NCBI GenBank assembly: GCA_031292335.1
Contig: JARLHH010000024.1
Span: 1 to 11,841 of the forward strand
Origin: Candidatus Limnocylindrales bacterium
Lineage (GTDB): Bacteria; Chloroflexota; Limnocylindria; Limnocylindrales; CSP1-4
DNA: 11,841 bases
Direction: 5' to 3'
Under the pieces are notes generated by a model. It saw nothing but the letters and a program-made list of their open reading frames with translations, searched no databases and was not told the DNA's origin. The translations under genes were made by a program, and so were the position numbers. This document shows, one piece after another, positions 6,332 through 11,841 of the stretch. Numbering within the stretch: position 1 is the first letter of the stretch; each line of letters opens with the position of its first letter.

Positions 6332-8044
6332 ATGACCCAACCGCGCGACCAATCCGGTCCTTCCAACCGCGCCCACGACCGCCCGAAGGGGCCGTACCGC
6401 GCACGGGACGCCGCCGGCGCGGAGGTGGTGGTGCTCACCGGCGCGGACCTCACGATCGCCGACGTGGAAGCCGTGGCGCGCGGTGACGCCCTGGCGCGCC
6501 TGGACTTCCAGGCGCGGGCCCGCATGCTGGAATCCCGCGCCGTCGTGGAGCGCCTGGTGGCGGCGGGCGAGGTGGTCTACGGGATCACGACCGGGTTCGG
6601 CGACCTGGCGGGCACCCACATCCCTCCGGCCGACGCTCGCCAGCTCCAGGAGAACCTGCTCGTCAGCCACGCGGTGGGCGTCGGCGCGCCGCTGCCCCGG
6701 GACGTGGTGCGCGCGATGCTGCTCCTGCGAGCGAACACGCTCGCGCTCGGCCACTCCGGCTGCCGGCCGCTGGTGGTGGACCGGCTGCTGGCGTTCCTGG
6801 AGGCGGGAATCCACCCCGTGGTCCCGTCCCAGGGGAGCGTCGGGGCGTCCGGGGACCTCGCGCCGCTCGCGCATCTGGCCCTCCCGCTGATCGGGCGGGG
6901 CGAGGTCGAGCTGGGCGGGCAGCTGATGCCCGGGCTCCTTGCGCTGCGCGAGACCGGGATCGAGCCGCTCACGCTCGAGGCGAAGGAGGGCCTGGCGCTC
7001 CTCAATGGGACGCAGCTCATGAGCGCGCTGGGCGCGCTGCTTCTCGCCGACGCCGACCGCCTGGCACGGACCGCGTCCGTGGCCGCGGCGCAGAGCGTGG
7101 AGGCGCTGCTGGCGACGGACGTGCCGTTCGCGGCCGTGTACCAGCTTGCCCGTCCCCACCCGGGCCAGATCGCCGTGGCCGCCGAGATGCGGCACCTCCT
7201 CCGGGACTCCGGGCTGATGGCGGCGCACCACGGCTCGTCGCACAAGGTCCAGGATCCGTACTCGCTGCGCTGCGTGCCGCAGGTCCACGGCGCCGTTCGG
7301 GATGCCCTGGACTACCTGGGCCGCGTCCTGGACGTGGAGTTGAACTCCGCAACGGACAATCCGCTGATCTTCCCTGGGGGCGGCGCCACGGCCGCGGACG
7401 TCGCGGCGACGGGCGGCGGCCTGGTGATCAGCGGCGGCAACTTCCACGGCGAGCCGATCGCGCTCGCCCTCGACTTCGCGAAGCTGGCGATCGCGGAGCT
7501 TGGCGCGATCTCGGAGCGTCGGGTCGCCCTGCTGCTGGACGCGCGCCTCAACGGGGGACTGCCCCCGTTCCTGGCACCGGCCAGCGGCCTCAACTCGGGG
7601 ATGATGCTCCTCCAGTACACGGCCGCCGCGCTCGCGTCGGAGAACAAGGTGCTGGTACACCCGGCCTCGGCCGACTCGATCCCGACCTCCGCGAACCAGG
7701 AGGACCACGTCTCGATGGGCCCGATCGCCGGGCGTCACGCCCGCGACGTGCTCGCCAACGTGGAGCGCATCCTCGCGATCGAGCTGCTGGCCGGCGCCCA
7801 GGCCCTCGACCTGCGCTTGGAGATGACCGCAGGGGTATCCCGTGATGGGGCCGGGGTGGCACACGGCCCGGTCCCGGGTCGCGGCGTGGCCGACGCGCAC
7901 CGGCGGATCCGGTCCGTGGTTGCGCCGCTCCTGGTGGACCGGGAGATGGGCGCGGACATCGCCGCAGCGCTGGCGCTCGTCCGCAGCGGCGAGCTGGCCG
8001 GTCTCGTCGACGCACCCGGAGCAGCCTCGCCCGGGGCCGGGTAG
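6332..8044 (+). CDS. hutH: Histidine ammonia-lyase
   Basis: A 570-residue member of the MIO-dependent aromatic amino acid lyase family (bacterial HutH is about 510). It converts L-histidine to urocanate and ammonia, the first step of histidine degradation. The prosthetic-group triad Ala-Ser-Gly is at 172-174 in SVGASGDLAPLAHLA, the catalytic tyrosine at 83 in YGITTGFG, and NSATDNPLIF lies further on. The substrate-selectivity pair SH (112-113, NLLVSHAVGVG) and QEDHVSMG point to histidine rather than phenylalanine or tyrosine. The loop YGITTGFG has Thr where most HutH have Asn. About 30 extra residues precede the domain. The ATG at 6332 was chosen because a -10 element lies just upstream. Two membrane-protein genes follow in the same direction; no hutU, hutI or hutG is in the window. 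Confidence 0.92.
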   Translation: MTQPRDQSGPSNRAHDRPKGPYRARDAAGAEVVVLTGADLTIADVEAVARGDALARLDFQARARMLESRAVVERLVAAGEVVYGITTGFGDLAGTHIPPADARQLQENLLVSHAVGVGAPLPRDVVRAMLLLRANTLALGHSGCRPLVVDRLLAFLEAGIHPVVPSQGSVGASGDLAPLAHLALPLIGRGEVELGGQLMPGLLALRETGIEPLTLEAKEGLALLNGTQLMSALGALLLADADRLARTASVAAAQSVEALLATDVPFAAVYQLARPHPGQIAVAAEMRHLLRDSGLMAAHHGSSHKVQDPYSLRCVPQVHGAVRDALDYLGRVLDVELNSATDNPLIFPGGGATAADVAATGGGLVISGGNFHGEPIALALDFAKLAIAELGAISERRVALLLDARLNGGLPPFLAPASGLNSGMMLLQYTAAALASENKVLVHPASADSIPTSANQEDHVSMGPIAGRHARDVLANVERILAIELLAGAQALDLRLEMTAGVSRDGAGVAHGPVPGRGVADAHRRIRSVVAPLLVDREMGADIAAALALVRSGELAGLVDAPGAASPGAG

Positions 8045-8059
8045 CAGCGCCCACCGCCC

Positions 8060-8064
8060 AGGAG
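8060..8064 (+). promoter_or_regulatory. Shine-Dalgarno site of the membrane-protein gene
   Basis: AGGAG lies six bases before the ATG at 8071, in the 26-base gap after hutH. It contrasts with the leaderless starts of the first genes in this window and supports co-transcription with hutH. Confidence 0.7.
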
Positions 8065-8070
8065 AGCTGG

Positions 8071-8835
8071 ATGCACACACTCGTCGTCGCGGCACCCGCG
8101 TTCGTCGCTTCCGTCGTGGAGTTCGTGGAAGCACTGACGATCGTGCTGGCCGTCGGCATGACGCGCCAGTGGCGCTCGACGCTGATCGGCGTTGGGGCTG
8201 CTGTGGCGACCCTGGCCGTGATCGTCGGGGTGTTCGGGACCGCGATCGTCCTGTTCGTGCCCATCGAGATCCTGCGCCTCGTGGTGGGCGGCTTCCTGCT
8301 CGTGTTCGGCCTCCAGTGGATCTGCAAGGCAGTTCTGCGCGCGGCGGGCGCCCGCGCGAAGCACGACGAGGCGGCGATCTACGAGCGCGAGCTGGACCTC
8401 CTGCGCAATGAGCCGCCGGTGCCCGCGGCCGGCATGGACTGGATCAGCTTCACGGTCGCCTTCAAGGGCGTCCTGCTCGAGGGGCTCGAGGTCGCCTTCA
8501 TCGTCGTCACGTTCGGTGCGTCGGCGGGACAGCTCGGCCCCGCGGCGCTCGGCGCGGTCGTCGCCGGCGTGCTCGTGCTGTCGGTCGGCGTGCTGGTGCA
8601 TCGCCCGCTCGCCCGGGTGCCGGAGAACGGGCTCAAGTTCGCGGTCGGCCTGATGCTCGTGACGTTCGGGACGTTCTGGGCAGGCGAAGGCATCGGCATC
8701 GACTGGCCCGGGGGCGACGCCGTCCTCTTCGTGCTGCTGGCCGCCTACGTCGCTGTCAGCCTCGTCGGCGTGTGGGCCGTCCACGCCATGCTGCGGGGCC
8801 GGCGCGGGGCAGCGACCGTGGCGCTGGGGGACTAG
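8071..8835 (+). CDS. Duplicated multi-span membrane protein with paired ExxE motifs (COG4280-like)
   Basis: A 254-residue protein with about seven membrane segments (near 4-28, 38-62, 67-89, 127-150, 155-178, 187-205, 215-238) and a charged loop at 90-124. It is built from two copies exactly 120 residues apart: E17xxE20 matches E137xxE140, and VPxxxLRLVVGGFLLVFGLQW (63-83) matches VPxxxLKFAVGLMLVTFGTFW (183-203). Each half has three spans, so the halves should have opposite orientation, as in many small transporters. The ExxE sites (VEFVEALTIV and LLEGLEVAFIV) resemble the REGLE motif of FTR1 iron permeases and the acidic motifs of the UPF0016 cation exchangers, so cation transport is an inference. 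I associate it with the uncharacterised COG4280 group from memory. The Shine-Dalgarno AGGAG and the 26-base gap place it in the hutH operon. Confidence 0.8.
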   Translation: MHTLVVAAPAFVASVVEFVEALTIVLAVGMTRQWRSTLIGVGAAVATLAVIVGVFGTAIVLFVPIEILRLVVGGFLLVFGLQWICKAVLRAAGARAKHDEAAIYERELDLLRNEPPVPAAGMDWISFTVAFKGVLLEGLEVAFIVVTFGASAGQLGPAALGAVVAGVLVLSVGVLVHRPLARVPENGLKFAVGLMLVTFGTFWAGEGIGIDWPGGDAVLFVLLAAYVAVSLVGVWAVHAMLRGRRGAATVALGD

Positions 8836-8838
8836 CGC

Positions 8839-9051
8839 ATGCGCCACGTTCGCGCGTTCGGCGCCTTCTGGTACGACTTCCTGGTCGGCGACCGGCCCGA
8901 GCTGTTCCTGGGTCCGATCGTGGCCCTCGTCCTGGCGTGGTTGCTCGTCGGCGCCGGTGTCACGCCGGGAGTCACGGGGATCGTCTTCTTCCTCGCCGTC
9001 TGCGCCATCGGCGCGCTCAGCCTGTATCTGACGACGCGTCCGCGCGCCTGA
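8839..9051 (+). CDS. Small two-span membrane protein
   Basis: A 70-residue protein beginning three bases after the stop of the preceding membrane-protein gene, so very probably co-translated with it. An N-terminal amphipathic part (FGAFWYDFLVGDRPELFLG) is followed by two membrane spans, about 25-40 (IVALVLAWLLVGAG) and 45-64 (VTGIVFFLAVCAIGALSLYL), and a short basic end TTRPRA. No enzyme motif is visible. Its position suggests it is a partner or accessory subunit of the duplicated membrane protein. I recognise the WYDFLVGD pattern as typical of small conserved membrane proteins but cannot name a characterised family. Confidence 0.75.
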   Translation: MRHVRAFGAFWYDFLVGDRPELFLGPIVALVLAWLLVGAGVTPGVTGIVFFLAVCAIGALSLYLTTRPRA

Positions 9052-9066
9052 CGGGTACTCGAAGGT

Positions 9067-9105
9067 GCTGCCGGGCCAGGACCCGCGGCCGGGGCAGCCG
9101 GCAGC
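9067..9105 (+). terminator. Hairpin after the hutH operon
   Basis: GCTGCCGG (9067-9074) pairs perfectly with CCGGCAGC (9098-9105) around a 23-base GC-rich loop. It begins 16 bases after the last stop codon of the operon. No T-run follows, so termination by this structure is only likely from its position. Confidence 0.4.
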
Positions 9106-9147
9106 CCCCGCGCCCCTCTCGCAGCCCGCGCGCCCCTCGCGGTGGGG

Positions 9148-9159
9148 TACGCTCCGGAG
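9148..9159 (+). promoter_or_regulatory. -10 element of the GNAT gene, leaderless start
   Basis: TACGCT at 9148-9153 is followed by six bases and the ATG at 9160. It keeps TA and the final T of the consensus and follows the same arrangement as four other starts in the window. No -35 is recognisable in the GC-rich DNA upstream. Confidence 0.45.
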
Positions 9160-9963
9160 ATGGAGCGCTTCCGGATCGTGGACGTTGTCGACGCCGCGAC
9201 ATTCGCCCTGCTCCCGCCCTGCGCCGATCCGGCGTTCGACCATGGGACCTGCGACTACTGGGAAGATCGCGAGCGTGGCTCGAAAGCGCACCGGGCCGGC
9301 TGGCTGGAGTCGGCAGTCGCGCAGGGCGAGGCGCCGGGGCACCTCGCGGTGTCGGGACGCCGGCCGCCGGCGAACCCGTTCGCTCCTGACGCGACCGAGC
9401 GTCCGCCCAACCCCTTCGCCCCGACCGGCGCCGGCCGGGTGGCCTCCAACCCGTTCACGCTGGATGCCGACACCACGCTCGACGCGAACCCGTTTGCGCC
9501 TTCCCGATCCGCGCGCCCGAGCGTGCCGGCAGGTGGCCCGCGCAAGCTGGGCCTGCTGGGCCGGGGCCTCGCCGTTTTCGGCAGCTATGCGAAGGTGCTC
9601 GTGCTCGAGGAAGGTGACGCGGAGCGGCCGGCCGCGTACGCGCAGTTCGGGCCGCTCTCGGCGTACCCACGGGCGCTTCGCCTGCGCGAGCTCTACTCGC
9701 AGCTCCCCGACGCGCCCCTCCCGGCCGTGATCACCTGCATCGCGACCACGGCCGAGGCACACCAGCGCGGGCTGGCCCTGCGGCTGGTCGAGGCCGTCTG
9801 CGACGACCTCGCGGGCCGCGGCTTCTTCGCCGTCGAGGCCTATCCCGAGGCGAATGCCCGCCCGCACGCGACGAGCGCCGCGACCACGGCGTTCTGGGTC
9901 CGGGCGGGCTTCCGGGTCGCCGTGGACGACGAACGCTTCCCGGTGGTCCGTCGGGAGCTCTGA
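9160..9963 (+). CDS. GNAT-type acetyltransferase-like protein with an NPF-repeat insert
   Basis: A 267-residue protein. The N-terminal part (CADPAFDHGTCDYWED, 21-36, then GWLES) resembles the Cys-x-Tyr/Phe-Trp-Glu lead of a GNAT-like family common in actinobacteria. The C-terminal half (about 138-267) has the GNAT order: FGSYAKVLVLEE, AYAQFGPLSAYPRA, a beta-strand VITCIATTAEAHQRGLALRLVEAV (the acetyl-CoA-binding loop region, with the usual Q/RxxGxG changed to QRGLA), GFFAVEAYPEA and ATTAFWVRAGFRV. Between them is a disordered insert with four NPF motifs (72-74, 84-86, 97-99, 110-112). The substrate is unknown. An upstream in-frame GTG at 9142 is rejected because it overlaps the likely -10. 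The gene appears to be a single-gene unit. Confidence 0.75.
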   Translation: MERFRIVDVVDAATFALLPPCADPAFDHGTCDYWEDRERGSKAHRAGWLESAVAQGEAPGHLAVSGRRPPANPFAPDATERPPNPFAPTGAGRVASNPFTLDADTTLDANPFAPSRSARPSVPAGGPRKLGLLGRGLAVFGSYAKVLVLEEGDAERPAAYAQFGPLSAYPRALRLRELYSQLPDAPLPAVITCIATTAEAHQRGLALRLVEAVCDDLAGRGFFAVEAYPEANARPHATSAATTAFWVRAGFRVAVDDERFPVVRREL

Positions 9964-9980
9964 CCGGGGTCCGGCGGGAT

Positions 9981-10004
9981 CGCCGGCGTCCGCTATCGCC
10001 GGCG
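9981..10004 (+). terminator. Hairpin after the GNAT gene
   Basis: CGCCGGCG occurs at 9981-9988 and 9997-10004 and, being self-complementary, forms an 8-bp stem around the loop TCCGCTAT. It lies 17 bases after the GNAT stop and just upstream of the toxin-antitoxin promoter. There is no T-run. It may instead be a protein-binding repeat. Confidence 0.35.
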
Positions 10005-10018
10005 GCCGCTTGACTCCC

Positions 10019-10062
10019 GGTCGTACCATGATGGCATGCACGGTCGTACCAGTGGTCGTACC
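10019..10062 (+). promoter_or_regulatory. Toxin-antitoxin promoter with three GGTCGTACC operator candidates
   Basis: GGTCGTACC occurs at 10019-10027, 10042-10050 and 10054-10062 (offsets 23 and 12). Each copy is a near-palindrome (GGT...ACC). The first overlaps the -10-like TACCAT (10024-10029), which is six bases before the antitoxin ATG at 10036; the other two lie in the first nine codons. Ribbon-helix-helix antitoxins usually repress their own promoter by binding such repeated short sites, so autoregulation is likely. Confidence 0.5.
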
Positions 10063-10356
10063 CGGCCCCGAACGACTCAGGCCGCTCGGGAAGTCGCCGT
10101 CCCGTACGGGAGCGAGCTGGTCGACAAGGTGTCGATCAGCCTCCCGCCGGCCCTCGCCGCCCGGGCCCGCGGTCAGGCCGGCCGGGACGGGACGTCTCTG
10201 AGCGCCGTCGTGGCCGAGGCGCTCCGTGACCACTTCGACCGCGAGGACCAGGCGGAGCTCGACGCGGCACTCGAGGCGGACGGCGAGGAGAGCATCCGCG
10301 TCGCTGAGGCGTTCCTGCCGTTTGCCTCGGCATTGTTCGATCAGGCCGACTGGTGA
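10036..10356 (+). CDS. Ribbon-helix-helix antitoxin
   Basis: A 106-residue protein with a ribbon-helix-helix DNA-binding domain at about 31-68: beta-strand KVSISLP (31-37), helix LAARARGQAGRD, a GTSLS turn (52-56), then helix AVVAEALRDHF. The acidic C-terminal part (about 69-106, DREDQAELDAALEADGEES and then FASALFDQADW) is the expected toxin-neutralising segment that would thread onto MazF. The N-terminal 30 residues contain a GRTSGRTRPR stretch created by the operator copies in the DNA. The stop overlaps the toxin GTG start (GTGA), typical of coupled pairs in which the antitoxin is made first. It should bind its own promoter region and neutralise the toxin. Confidence 0.85.
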   Translation: MHGRTSGRTRPRTTQAAREVAVPYGSELVDKVSISLPPALAARARGQAGRDGTSLSAVVAEALRDHFDREDQAELDAALEADGEESIRVAEAFLPFASALFDQADW

Positions 10357-10724
10357 GCATCGGGCACGTCACCATGCCGGCCGGCCCACACAAGGGCGAT
10401 GTCTTCCTCGTCGAGCTCCCGGGCGTGGGCGGCCACGTCCAGGCGGGGCGCCGGCCCGCGGTGGTCGTGCAGGCGGACCGGTATGCGCGGTCGGGCACGG
10501 TCATGGTGTGCCCGATGACGACCGTCCCACCGCCCGACGACCACGCTCGGCCGCACCGGGTGGCGGTCGCACGCGCGGAGTCCAGCCTGGACCGCGACGG
10601 CTGGGTCAAGGCAGACCAGATCATGACGCTGCCCGCACCGATGCTCCAGGGGCCCATCGCACGTCTTGCGCCGGCTGCCATCGACCGCCTCGACACGGCG
10701 TTGCGCTTCGTGCTGGACTTGTAG
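10353..10724 (+). CDS. MazF/PemK-family toxin (probable endoribonuclease)
   Basis: A 123-residue MazF/PemK-type protein: KGDVFLVELPG (14-24), the family strand GRRPAVVVQ (32-40), VMVCPMTT (50-57) with the conserved threonine, a loop HRVAV and KADQIMTL (86-93), followed by a C-terminal helix RLAPAAIDRLDTALRFVLDL. Arg33/Arg34 and Thr56/Thr57 sit where MazF proteins carry the residues for RNA cleavage. The family cuts single-stranded mRNA at short sites and arrests growth; the cut sequence is not predictable here. The GTG at 10353 overlaps the antitoxin stop; an ATG at 10374 is the alternative and would still precede the folded domain. It converges on the HisD-family gene with an 8-base gap. Confidence 0.88.
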   Translation: MSIGHVTMPAGPHKGDVFLVELPGVGGHVQAGRRPAVVVQADRYARSGTVMVCPMTTVPPPDDHARPHRVAVARAESSLDRDGWVKADQIMTLPAPMLQGPIARLAPAAIDRLDTALRFVLDL

Positions 10725-10732
10725 CCGACCGC

Positions 10733-11841
10733 TCAGCCCAGGCCGCGCCCCCGGAACGCGTTGGCATGCGCCGGGAAACCCTCGTGGTCCGCGAGGGCGA
10801 TCGTCGGGGCGGCCAGCTCCGCCAGCGCTGCCGCCGAGAGCCGGGCGATCGAAGTGGTCGTCTGGAACGCGCGCGCCGTGACCCCGCCGTTAATGCGTGC
10901 AAAGCCGCCGGTCGGGAGCGTCGCGGGGATTCCGATCGTGTAGCTGCTCGCGCCGATCGGCGTGTCCTGCCCCAGCAGGGCCTCGCCCGCGTACCGGAGC
11001 GCCCGCAGCGTGGCCTCCGTCCCGGCCGTTGCGATCTGGACGTGCTCGGCGGCATATTCGTTGGCGAACGCCACGGCGTCGTCGAGCGTGTCGAAGAGGA
11101 GCACGCCGCCCAGATCGCCCAGCACCGCCGTGGCATACGCGCGGCGTGGCTCCGGCAGCGACGCCACCGCCGAGGCCACCGCCGGCTCCAGTGCGGTCGC
11201 CAGCGCAGCCGAGTCCGTCACGACGAGCGCCGCCGAGTCGGTTCCGTGCTCGGCCTCGTTGACAAGGTCGAGGGCGAGACGCCATGGGTCCGCGGTCCCG
11301 TCTGCGATCAGCAGGCTCTCCGACGGGCCGCAGAGCATGTTCGTCGCGGTGCCGTAGCGCTGCGCCAGCACCTGCGCCGCCGTCACCGCCGGGCTCCCCG
11401 GCCCGACGATCTTGCGGACCCTGGGGAACGTCGCCGTCCCGAACGTCAGCGCCGCGATCCCGGCCGGGCCGTTGGCGCGGAAGACGTGCTCCAGCCCGAG
11501 CTCGTGGGCGGTCGCCAGCGTCGCCGGGTCGACCGCGCCGGTCCCGGGCATCGGCGGGACGAGGACGGCGATCTCCGGCACGCCGGCCACCACGGCCGGG
11601 GTGCCGACCTGGCACAGGACGGACGGGAAGCTGCCCTTCCCGGCGGGAACGTAGAGGCCGGCCGACGGGATCGGGGAGACCTGCTCGCCGACGAGGAACC
11701 CGGGGCGCACCTCCTCGCGCCAGCCGGTCGCCGTTGCCCGGACCTGGGCCTCGTTGAAGAGCCGGCTGTTCGCGATCGCCTCGCGGATGCCGCCGAGCAG
11801 GGCGGGCGAGATCGACGCATGGGCGGCGGCCAGCTCGTCGG
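10733..11841 (-). CDS. Histidinol dehydrogenase family protein (HisD-like), 5' end outside the window
   Basis: The 3' part of a HisD-family gene; the frame is open to the right edge, so the start is missing. HisD features include GLYVPAG, VFRANGPAGIAALTFGT, KIVGPGSPAVTAAQ, CGPSE, the catalytic pair EH in EYAAEHVQI, and an EGFPAHANA ending with the last zinc-ligand histidine. Against E. coli HisD as I remember it, three positions differ. SQAEH reads NEAEH (zinc ligand Gln to Glu, codon 11255-11257). GDYASGTNHVLPT reads SSYTIGIPATLPT, so the zinc ligand Asp is Ser (10943-10945) and the conserved NH is PA. L-histidinol oxidation for histidine synthesis is therefore uncertain; it may be a paralogue acting on another amino alcohol. 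No other his genes are in the window. Confidence 0.85.
   Translation of the reverse strand, partial: DELAAAHASISPALLGGIREAIANSRLFNEAQVRATATGWREEVRPGFLVGEQVSPIPSAGLYVPAGKGSFPSVLCQVGTPAVVAGVPEIAVLVPPMPGTGAVDPATLATAHELGLEHVFRANGPAGIAALTFGTATFPRVRKIVGPGSPAVTAAQVLAQRYGTATNMLCGPSESLLIADGTADPWRLALDLVNEAEHGTDSAALVVTDSAALATALEPAVASAVASLPEPRRAYATAVLGDLGGVLLFDTLDDAVAFANEYAAEHVQIATAGTEATLRALRYAGEALLGQDTPIGASSYTIGIPATLPTGGFARINGGVTARAFQTTTSIARLSAAALAELAAPTIALADHEGFPAHANAFRGRGLG

Noticed and set aside
10010..10015. TTGACT as a near-perfect -35 for the toxin-antitoxin promoter
   Set aside because: It is only eight bases from TACCAT; a correctly spaced -10 would lie inside the antitoxin gene near 10032 and matches poorly (TGGCAT).
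7735..10233. An 832-codon minus-strand open frame opposite hutH, the membrane genes and the GNAT gene
   Set aside because: Same GC-driven artefact; it overlaps five supported plus-strand genes and shows no domain.

Overview
The window is roughly 70% G+C (judged by eye), densely coded on both strands, and looks like an ordinary chromosomal stretch of a high-GC bacterium. No rRNA, tRNA, CRISPR, phage or insertion-sequence genes are visible. The gene content, the leaderless-looking promoters and the protein style suggest a high-GC Chloroflexota (Limnocylindria-like) or an actinobacterial relative. This placement is an inference; no marker gene is present to settle it.

Layout. 1-269 is the end of an unrecognised small beta-rich protein, followed by a 293-base gap holding a very strong hairpin. 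563-3890 is a tightly overlapped one-carbon operon, fchA-folD-fhs (ATGA overlaps at both junctions). 3887-4736 (minus) holds a hypothetical protein and a His-rich tail-anchored protein; its last stop codon shares a CTAG with the fhs stop. 4814-5485 is a histidine-phosphatase-superfamily enzyme, divergent from that pair and convergent with a DedA membrane protein (5523-6185, minus). 6332-9051 is a histidine ammonia-lyase gene followed by two membrane-protein genes. 9160-9963 is a GNAT-type protein carrying an NPF-repeat insert. 10036-10724 is a ribbon-helix-helix/MazF toxin-antitoxin pair. 10733 to the right edge (minus) is the 3' part of a HisD-family dehydrogenase.

How the genes fit together. 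FchA, FolD and Fhs cover interconversion of formate, 10-formyl-, 5,10-methenyl- and 5,10-methylene-tetrahydrofolate. The FolD here has isoleucine where the family has its cyclohydrolase lysine, so the neighbouring FchA probably supplies that step, giving a two-protein split of a normally bifunctional enzyme. The histidine-related genes (hutH, and a HisD homologue with altered zinc-site residues) are close by, but no other hut or his genes are present.

The most interesting points are the FolD lysine loss beside fchA, the HisD homologue lacking several canonical active-site residues, a membrane protein with an exact 120-residue internal duplication carrying paired ExxE motifs, an acetyltransferase-like protein with four evenly spaced NPF motifs, a triple GGTCGTACC operator candidate at the toxin-antitoxin promoter, and a repeated TAnnnT-(6-7 nt)-ATG arrangement that indicates leaderless transcription at most transcription-unit starts.
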